Source: Bifidobacterium breve (GTDB lineage: Bacteria; Bacteroidota; Bacteroidia; Flavobacteriales; Flavobacteriaceae). From it: 37,269 nucleotides of DNA. Location: positions 1 through 37,269 of the forward strand of contig CALPIE020000010.1 in assembly GCA_943323545.2 (NCBI GenBank), written 5' to 3'. The translations under genes and the position numbers were made by a program. The notes beneath the pieces are model-generated. The model was not told where the DNA came from. It did no database searches and saw only the letters and a program-made list of their open reading frames with translations. Of the stretch, positions 32,004 through 37,269 are shown piece after piece (the stretch's first letter is position 1; the number at the start of each line of letters is the position of its first letter).

Positions 32004-33107
32004 TTAAATTTTTAAAATAAAATCAAAAAGCGAATTCCAATCGTTGAATTGCTCCTTTGTATCAAATGTATATTTATTTCCTTGATATTGAATCGTATTC
32101 GATACAAATTCGGTGATCAATTGTGCCAATTCCTTCGCATCTGCACTATCGAAAAAAGAAACTTTATCATAATTTCCAATTGATTCTTTGGCATAAGGAA
32201 GGTTGGCTAATAAAATCGGTTTGTCAAATCCTTTTGCTTCGGTAATGGGTAAACCCCAAGTTTCAATTTTAGATGGAAATAGCATACAGTCCATAGCTTT
32301 ATAATAACCAAAAACTTCAGCTCGTGTAAGTTTTCCAATATAATTCAGTTGTTCTAAAGGATAAGTTTTGGTTATGTATTTCGAATAGCTGTTGTCTTTT
32401 TTAGATAGCGTTAAATGGATTTTTATTTTACTTTTGATAGCGTAGGGAAGGAGCTTCACTGCTTCGCCAATCAATTCGAAATTTTTAAAACTTCGCGGAA
32501 AACTTGGGTAGAAAAAATTTATGCAATCCGAATCTAATTTTACTTCAATAATTTTATTTTCTACAACATATTCTGGAGTTGTAACAATCACAATATCAAT
32601 TAAAAATAGCTGTATAAATTCTTTTTTAATCCAATGTTGTTGGACAAAAACAGCAGTATTTTTTTTAATATTGATTTGATATAAAAACTTGTAAAACAGA
32701 TGAAAAAATCCAATTTTAAAATTCATTCTCCAATCTTTCCAAGTGGGTTTATAAAAAACATTGGGATTATGGCAATATACAAATTGCTTTTTGGAAATTA
32801 CATTTGGCGTCACATCGTGCAAGGAAAACCAAACATCGGGTTGCAATTGCTTTGATAATTTTTTAAAATAGAAATATTCGTAATAAATTCGGTAGATCCA
32901 ATATTTTTTAGATTTTGGAAATTCGATAAATTCAATAGCATCCAAAAACTCAAAATCAAATTTAGAGGCATCGTTGACCAATGCAAAGATTCTAAGTTCC
33001 TTATCCTGACTGTAAGCGGCTAATTTTTGTAAACAATTATGCAATATGGTAAAGATGCCACCTTCTACCATGTTGATTCCTGATATGACAATTGTTTTTT
33101 TAGCCAA
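32004..33107 (-). CDS. Glycosyltransferase (GT-B, family 1/4-like)
   Basis: 367 residues. It begins KKTIVISGINMVEGGIFTILHNCLQKL, with the GG donor-domain turn. The centre is basic and aromatic (KKYWIYRIYYEYFYFKKLSKQL, YCHNPNVFYKPTWKDWRMNFK). The C-terminal half has YPSFPRSFKNFELIGEA, LTRAEVFGYYKAMDCMLFPSKIETWGLPITEAKGFDKPILLAN with the E-x7-E type signature, and KELAQLITEF. It would add a sugar from a nucleotide donor to the lipid-linked repeat unit. Start TTG 33107. A TACATTTG box lies 24 bases upstream, so it may have its own promoter. Confidence 0.88.
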   Translation of the reverse strand: MAKKTIVISGINMVEGGIFTILHNCLQKLAAYSQDKELRIFALVNDASKFDFEFLDAIEFIEFPKSKKYWIYRIYYEYFYFKKLSKQLQPDVWFSLHDVTPNVISKKQFVYCHNPNVFYKPTWKDWRMNFKIGFFHLFYKFLYQINIKKNTAVFVQQHWIKKEFIQLFLIDIVIVTTPEYVVENKIIEVKLDSDCINFFYPSFPRSFKNFELIGEAVKLLPYAIKSKIKIHLTLSKKDNSYSKYITKTYPLEQLNYIGKLTRAEVFGYYKAMDCMLFPSKIETWGLPITEAKGFDKPILLANLPYAKESIGNYDKVSFFDSADAKELAQLITEFVSNTIQYQGNKYTFDTKEQFNDWNSLFDFILKI

Positions 33108-33131
33108 TGAATTTGATTTTAAAGTCTTTTA

Positions 33132-33139
33132 CAAATGTA
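33132..33139 (-). promoter_or_regulatory. Candidate -7 box for GT-B gene
   Basis: TACATTTG on the minus strand ends 24 bases before TTG 33107; a TTG lies 15 bases upstream as a possible -33 element. Confidence 0.4.
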
Positions 33140-33153
33140 ATTTATTTACAGAA

Positions 33154-33855
33154 TCAATAACGTAAAATACAATATATAGCGTGAAAACCGTCTTTCCAAT
33201 TGATTTTTTTTCCTTCTTCGTATGTTCTTCCGTAATAAGAAATGCCCACTTCGTATATTCTGATTTTGGGAATCTTAGCAATTTTAGCTGTTACTTCAGG
33301 TTCAAAACCAAAACGTTTTTCTTTTAATTGCAGTGATTGTAATATTTTGGTATTGAACATTTTGTAACAGGTTTCCATGTCTGTTAAGTTCAAATTGTTT
33401 AACATGTTTGAAAGAAAAGTCAGAAATCGATTTCCAATCGTATGCCAAAAAAATAAGATCCGATGGGCATTTCCGCCCATAAATCGAGATCCGTACACCA
33501 CATCGGCAAAACCATCTATAATAGGTTGTAAAAGTAGGTTGTATTCTTCGGGATTGTATTCTAAATCGGCATCTTGAATAATGGTGTAATCGCCAGTCGC
33601 ATTTTCAATTCCGGTGTGAAGTGCAGCACCTTTACCTTTGTTTACTTCGTGATTGAAAAACTGAATATTGAATTCTGGATTTTGTAAAATGTATGCTTCA
33701 ATAACTTCTTTGGTAGCATCTGTAGAACAGTCATTTATAATGATTAATTCTTTAGAAATGTCGTTTAAAAGTTTTACATTCTTGACTTTATTCAATAATA
33801 AATGAACCGTTTTGGCTTCGTTGTAAACCGGAATTATAATCGATAATTTATTCAT
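33154..33855 (-). CDS. GT2 polyprenol-phosphate glycosyltransferase-like (DPM1 type)
   Basis: 233 residues, compact and without added C-terminal membrane helices. The GT-A core has [86 protein letters not shown] and [21 protein letters not shown]. These match dolichol/polyprenol-phosphate mannosyl- or glucosyltransferases, which charge undecaprenyl phosphate with a sugar for use outside the membrane. The multi-pass protein encoded next door on the other strand (33913) could be its partner GT-C enzyme. A TAGCTTTG box lies 23 bases upstream. Confidence 0.9.
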   Translation of the reverse strand: MNKLSIIIPVYNEAKTVHLLLNKVKNVKLLNDISKELIIINDCSTDATKEVIEAYILQNPEFNIQFFNHEVNKGKGAALHTGIENATGDYTIIQDADLEYNPEEYNLLLQPIIDGFADVVYGSRFMGGNAHRILFFWHTIGNRFLTFLSNMLNNLNLTDMETCYKMFNTKILQSLQLKEKRFGFEPEVTAKIAKIPKIRIYEVGISYYGRTYEEGKKINWKDGFHAIYCILRY

Positions 33856-33878
33856 TAATCACTTACTAATTTAAATCA

Positions 33879-33886
33879 CAAAGCTA
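33879..33886 (-). promoter_or_regulatory. Candidate -7 box for DPM1-type gene
   Basis: TAGCTTTG on the minus strand matches TAnnTTTG and ends 23 bases before ATG 33855, in the 57-base gap between divergent genes. Confidence 0.4.
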
Positions 33887-33912
33887 CATTTCTAATTTGA
33901 AAGAACAAGAAA

Positions 33913-35205
33913 ATGATTAGATTTGTTGAAATAACTTTTATGAAATCACTACTTATAAAATATAAATTCCAATTTCTTTTACTCTTCATCGGAATTGCAG
34001 TGTTGGCATTGGTAAATTATGTTTTGCAATTGAATATTCAAAACCATATTTATCCCGACTCTGAAAGTTATTATGAAGCTGCAAAAAATGTATATATCTA
34101 TCATACTGGTCATAATTACCGTCCGATAGTGATGGCTGCAATTAACGGAATTCCGTATCTTTTTGGTTGTACAGATTCTTTTATTTATCAGTTTAGTTTT
34201 TATGTCAACTTGTTTTGTTGGTTGGCTACAGCATTAGTGTTATTTGAAATTTTGAAATCTTTTGTGAGCGAAAAAATTGCGTTTGTTTTTGCGTTGATTT
34301 CCTTTTTGTTTGTAGGAACCATAGTTTTAATTTACCATTTATTGTCTGAACATATTTATACCTTTTTTATTGTTTTGGTATTTTATTTTCTATTGAAATA
34401 CTATAAGAGTACCCGAGACATAGATGAACGGAGCGAAGCTAATTCTTTTTGGCAATTGTCTTTAGCAATTTCAATACTAATATTAAGCATGTTGGTACGA
34501 CCAGGATCGAAGTGGCTGGCGATTTTATTTTTGATATTTTATTTGAAGGAATTCATTCGATTTTATAAATCTAAAGCTGCATTTTTGGTGTATGGAAGTT
34601 TACTTTTAGTACTCATTCAGTGTGCTGGAATTAAATACCAATTCGGTAATTTCACCATAAGCTACATCGATTCGGTAACCTATTACAATTATATTGGAAG
34701 CAAGGCAATTGCTCATAAAAACGGGGCAGAATTTGATATGTCAAAAGATCCAAGAACGTTTTATATATTTTCTTTAAAGCCAACCGAAATACAAGCTGAA
34801 GCCAAAAGAGATTTGCTGTTTCAACTGAAAACCAATTCAGAGAATTTGATTTGGGCGTATTGTTCGGATGTTTATGATAATACTATTTCGGGTAGTTTCC
34901 CTTTATCAGAAAATAAGAATTTCAAAAATAGAAGTAATTTTAATTTTTGGAAAGACTTCTTTTTTGCTATTACACAATGGCAAAATCGAATTTTTACAAT
35001 TCTTGGATTATTATTAGCGGTGTATTATTTTTTCAAGAATTATAAAAAGGAAGTTTACTTTAGTTTAATAAGTGTCTATATTTTATATATAATAGGAACA
35101 TCAGGAATATCGTGTGCGCAAGGCGATCGATTTCATCTAGTGATTTTTCCTTTTGTTTTGGTATTGTGTGCTAAGTTATATAAGGATAATGTGATTACAA
35201 GTTAA
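33913..35205 (+). CDS. Multi-pass membrane protein, GT-C-like, with in-frame repeat insert
   Basis: 430 residues with about ten transmembrane helices, e.g. FQFLLLFIGIAVLALVNYVL, FYVNLFCWLATALVLFEIL, IAFVFALISFLFVGTIVLI, TFFIVLVFYFLLKYY, LSLAISILILSMLV and YFSLISVYILYIIGTS. An early periplasmic loop with YPDSESYYEAAK carries acidic residues in the place GT-C enzymes keep their catalytic D-x-E. I infer a GT-C-like sugar transferase, possibly using the polyprenol sugar made by the divergent GT2, but the family is not recognised. Residues 167-177 (TRDIDERSEAN) come from a 29-bp repeat, between KYYKS and SFWQL. ATG 33913, or ATG 33940 (MKSLLIKYKF). Confidence 0.75.
   Translation: MIRFVEITFMKSLLIKYKFQFLLLFIGIAVLALVNYVLQLNIQNHIYPDSESYYEAAKNVYIYHTGHNYRPIVMAAINGIPYLFGCTDSFIYQFSFYVNLFCWLATALVLFEILKSFVSEKIAFVFALISFLFVGTIVLIYHLLSEHIYTFFIVLVFYFLLKYYKSTRDIDERSEANSFWQLSLAISILILSMLVRPGSKWLAILFLIFYLKEFIRFYKSKAAFLVYGSLLLVLIQCAGIKYQFGNFTISYIDSVTYYNYIGSKAIAHKNGAEFDMSKDPRTFYIFSLKPTEIQAEAKRDLLFQLKTNSENLIWAYCSDVYDNTISGSFPLSENKNFKNRSNFNFWKDFFFAITQWQNRIFTILGLLLAVYYFFKNYKKEVYFSLISVYILYIIGTSGISCAQGDRFHLVIFPFVLVLCAKLYKDNVITS
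34412..34440 (+). repeat. 29-bp ERSEA element, copy 2 (inside GT-C-like gene)
   Basis: Starts CCCGAGACATAG and ends GAACGGAGCGAAGCT; 24 of 29 positions match copy 1 and the reading frame is the same (T-R-DID-ERSEA-N). Confidence 0.8.
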
Positions 35206-35210
35206 AATTT

Positions 35211-35274
35211 TATTGCCACGAATGTACGAATTTTAATAAATTAATACATTTAAATTCGTGCATTCGTGGCAATA
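35211..35274. repeat. Palindromic repeat C (GCCACGAAT family)
   Basis: 23-base arms at 35211-35233 and 35252-35274 match as inverted copies with one mismatch (TATTGCCACGAATGTACG against the complement of ATTCGTGGCAATA). The loop is 18 bases. It fills the gap between the convergent GT-C-like and ABC genes and could act as a bidirectional terminator. Confidence 0.85.
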
Positions 35275-35285
35275 AAAAAGTCAGT

Positions 35286-35969
35286 TTAAACTGTTCTTTG
35301 TACGACTTCAAATATAGAACCGTCTTCACATTTCAAGGTTTTCGATTGGAATTTCATCAGCAAAGCATAATCATGCGTAGCCATAATGATGGTTTTTCCG
35401 TTGGCGTTTATGTTTTTTAATACTTCTAAAACTTCAACGCTGGTTTGCGGATCTAAATTCCCAGTTGGTTCATCAGCCAATATTATCTCAGGATCGTTCA
35501 ATAAAGCTCTTGCAATGGCAACACGCTGTTGCTCACCCCCAGACAATTGATGTGGCATTTTAGTAGAAAATCCTTTCATGCCCACTTTATCCAATACTTC
35601 GTCAATTTTATTTTGCATGTCGGTAAGATTTTCCCAACCGGTTGCTTTTAAAACAAAAAGCATATTGTCGTTTACAGTTCTATCGGGCAGCAATTGAAAA
35701 TCTTGAAATACAATTCCGATTTTACGTCTTAAAAACGGAATTTCTTTTTCCTTTAAAGAAACCAAATCGAAATCTACAATATGACCTTCTCCTTCTGTAA
35801 GAGGTAAATCGCCATAAAGTGTTTTCATAAAACTACTTTTCCCACTTCCTGTTTTACCTATAATATAAATGAATTCACCGTGTTTAACATCTAAATTTAT
35901 TTGAGATAAGATTACTTTATTCTCTTGATAAATAGTAACATTTTTTAATGACAATACAGTTTCTGACAT
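35286..35969 (-). CDS. FtsE-type ABC transporter ATP-binding protein
   Basis: 227 residues, a lone ABC ATPase. GKTGSGKSS (38-46) is Walker A, VFQDFQLLPDRTVNDN has the Q-loop (Gln89), QLSGGEQQR (141-149) the signature, IILADEPTGNLD (162-173) the Walker B and D-loop, and MATHD the switch histidine 199. The ADEPTGNLD form and size fit the FtsE/LolD group. FtsE with FtsX activates peptidoglycan hydrolases at division; LolD drives lipoprotein release. No ftsX-like permease is in the window, so the partner is unknown. ATG 35969; it is divergent from the TPR gene across a 311-base gap. Confidence 0.9.
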   Translation of the reverse strand: MSETVLSLKNVTIYQENKVILSQINLDVKHGEFIYIIGKTGSGKSSFMKTLYGDLPLTEGEGHIVDFDLVSLKEKEIPFLRRKIGIVFQDFQLLPDRTVNDNMLFVLKATGWENLTDMQNKIDEVLDKVGMKGFSTKMPHQLSGGEQQRVAIARALLNDPEIILADEPTGNLDPQTSVEVLEVLKNINANGKTIIMATHDYALLMKFQSKTLKCEDGSIFEVVQRTV

Positions 35970-36031
35970 TTGTAATTTTATTTAGTGGGGTAAAAGTAAT
36001 ACTATAACGAATGTTATCAAAATAAATTTTC

Positions 36032-36177
36032 TTTTTAGATTGTTAGATTACTTAGAATGTTAGATTTTTAGATTCTTCTTTGAATTATTGGACATTTCGA
36101 TTTCTTATTTTCAATGGATTACTGATGCTAACAATCTATTAATCTAATAAGTCTAAGTAATCTAATAAGTCTAAAAA
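36032..36177. repeat. Long inverted repeat built of TTAGATT-like units
   Basis: Left arm 36032-36074 (TTTTTAGATTGTTAGATTAC...) and right arm 36133-36177 are imperfect inverted copies, 43 and 45 bases, sharing an exact TTAGATTACTTAGA core, with a 58-base centre. The right arm contains two 18-base direct copies at 36141-36158 and 36159-36176 (16 of 18 identical). Confidence 0.8.
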
Positions 36178-36252
36178 TTCTTTTATGAAATTGTTAAGAA
36201 AAATGTTTATAATAATTACCAAACTTACTCCGTTATAACCTGAAACGTAAAC

Positions 36253-36260
36253 TACTTTTG
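36253..36260 (+). promoter_or_regulatory. Candidate -7 box for large TPR gene
   Basis: TACTTTTG matches TAnnTTTG and ends 20 bases before ATG 36281. No -33 TTG was found at the usual distance. Confidence 0.4.
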
Positions 36261-36280
36261 AAGTAGTAAAAAATATCTTT

Positions 36281-37269
36281 ATGCGAAAATTTTCAGTATT
36301 ACTATTTTTATTTTCTTTTCTAGAAATCACTTCTGTTTCAGCGCAACAATCTGCTGTTTTTACCCATCATCTATCCGAATTTGATAAAGCACTTTCTCTA
36401 TACAATGATAAACAATATTTGGCTGCTCAAATTATTTTTGAAAAAGTAAAACAAAATAAAAATAGTCAAGAAGTCGAATCTGATTGTGCTTATTATATTG
36501 CTAATTGTGCTATCCGATTAAATCAATCGAATGCCGATCAAATGATGGAAAGTTTTGTTGCAAATTATCCAACAAGTACCAAACAAAATCAAGCATTTAT
36601 TGGAGTTGCGCAATATTATTTTGAAAATGGAAAGTATCCACAAGCATTAGAATATTTTGATAAAGTTGACGAAGGCGGATTGACTTTTGATGAAATAGAA
36701 AAATATAATTTTCAAAAAGGGTATGCTTATTTTTCTGCTAATAAGAAAAAAGAAGCTACAGCTTATTTAACTAAAGTATCCAATTCAAAAGAATATGGCT
36801 CTCAAGCCAAATATTATTTAGGAAACATTTCTTATGAAAGTGATGATTATAAAGAAGCGTCCAAGTATTTTGATCAAATATCTGGCGAAGAGAAATACAA
36901 AGATAAACTGTCTTATTTTCAAGCAGATTTGAATTTTAAATTGGGAAATTTTCAAAAAGCAATCGATTTAGGAATAGCAGCAATGGATAAATCTAATGCA
37001 TTAGAAAAATCAGAATTGAATAAAATTATTGGAGAAAGTTATTTTAATTTAAAGCAATATGATAAAGCATTGCCATATCTAAAAGAATACAAAGGGAAAA
37101 AAGGCAAATGGAACAACGTAGATTTTTACCAATTGGGTTATACTTATTACAAACAAAATGACTTCGAAAACGCCATTTCACAATTCAATAAAATAATTGA
37201 CGGAAAAGATTTTGTTGCTCAAAATGGGTATTATCATTTGGGGGAAAGCTATCTAAAAACCAACAAAAA
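36281..37269 (+). CDS. Secreted TPR protein, 5' part (cut by window edge)
   Basis: The frame from ATG 36281 is open to the last base, about 329 codons. A signal peptide (MRKFSVLLFLFSFLEITSVSA, cleavage before QQ) is followed by tandem TPR or Sel1-like helical pairs: FDKALSLYNDKQYLAAQIIF, FIGVAQYYFENGKYPQALEYF, YNFQKGYAYFSANKKKEATAYL, AKYYLGNISYESDDYKEASKYF, IGESYFNLKQYDKALPYL and FYQLGYTYYKQNDFENAISQF. Export to the periplasm or outer membrane is likely. Such large exported TPR proteins are common in Flavobacteria, with no agreed role; scaffolding of envelope assembly is a guess. It is divergent from the FtsE-type gene. The C-terminus and full length are unknown. Confidence 0.88.
   Translation, partial: MRKFSVLLFLFSFLEITSVSAQQSAVFTHHLSEFDKALSLYNDKQYLAAQIIFEKVKQNKNSQEVESDCAYYIANCAIRLNQSNADQMMESFVANYPTSTKQNQAFIGVAQYYFENGKYPQALEYFDKVDEGGLTFDEIEKYNFQKGYAYFSANKKKEATAYLTKVSNSKEYGSQAKYYLGNISYESDDYKEASKYFDQISGEEKYKDKLSYFQADLNFKLGNFQKAIDLGIAAMDKSNALEKSELNKIIGESYFNLKQYDKALPYLKEYKGKKGKWNNVDFYQLGYTYYKQNDFENAISQFNKIIDGKDFVAQNGYYHLGESYLKTNK

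Larger units (their letters stand above)
35970..36280. other. 311-base intergenic region between divergent ABC and TPR genes
   Basis: Very AT-rich, with no credible coding frame. It holds the long inverted repeat at 36032-36177, an 18-base tandem duplication in its right arm, and a TACTTTTG box at 36253-36260 before the TPR gene. No promoter box was recognised for the ABC gene. Confidence 0.75.

Noticed and set aside
36139..36330. 63-codon minus-strand frame
   Set aside because: Its C-terminal LDLLDYLDLLD pattern comes only from the inverted repeat arm, and it overlaps the TPR gene start.
1..37269. tRNA, rRNA or integrase/transposase genes
   Set aside because: I saw no cloverleaf, rRNA signature or DDE/Y-recombinase motif while reading both strands.

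Overview
The window looks like a chromosomal segment of a Flavobacterium-like member of the Bacteroidota. The evidence is low G+C, promoter -7 boxes of the TAnnTTTG type, few Shine-Dalgarno sequences, frequent TTG/GTG starts, and secreted proteins carrying type IX secretion sorting domains (one type A, one type B). No rRNA, tRNA, CRISPR array, transposase or prophage gene was seen.

Layout. 1-4858 (minus): an OstA/LptA-like envelope protein, a class III aminotransferase, a TPR protein and the start of shikimate dehydrogenase AroE, which runs off the left edge. 5049-8984 (plus): a secreted GH13 amylase, a leucine-rich-repeat T9SS cargo protein and a CIA30-domain protein, closed by a strong bidirectional terminator. 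9017-14618 (minus): purA, a Fur-family regulator, a small secreted-protein gene that appears frameshifted, a RelA/SpoT enzyme and a TrmH-type RNA methyltransferase. 14642-20854 (minus): a tightly packed operon of SpoIIM-like protein, membrane protein, DUF4129, DUF4350, MoxR ATPase and DUF58, with an RDD protein divergent at 20876. 21714-23534 (minus): a large T9SS type B cargo protein. 23652-35205: a surface-polysaccharide locus with FemAB/GNAT protein, FdtB-like sugar aminotransferase, hexapeptide acyltransferase, Wzx-like flippase, MaoC-like protein, FdtA-like ketoisomerase, five glycosyltransferases and a multi-pass GT-C-like protein. 35286-37269: an FtsE-type ABC ATPase and, divergent from it, a large TPR protein cut by the right edge.

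How the genes work together. FdtA-like and FdtB-like enzymes would make a dTDP-3-amino-3,6-dideoxyhexose. An acyltransferase (FemAB-like or hexapeptide) could N-acylate it, the glycosyltransferases would assemble a repeat unit, and the flippase would export it. The polyprenol-phosphate-type GT2 and the GT-C-like protein could decorate it on the periplasmic side. The SpoIIM-to-DUF58 operon is a conserved but functionally vague Bacteroidota cluster.

The most interesting content is small repetitive DNA. (1) A 29-bp element sits in the same reading frame inside two unrelated genes, adding a TR-xxx-ERSEA peptide, and a shorter relative interrupts an arm of another palindromic repeat. (2) Three different heptanucleotide tandem arrays occur. 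One is inside the FdtB-like aminotransferase just before its PLP lysine, where a change of one unit would truncate the enzyme, making it a candidate phase-variation switch. (3) A family of GCCACGAAT-armed palindromes is confined to the polysaccharide region. (4) A long inverted repeat lies between the ABC and TPR genes.
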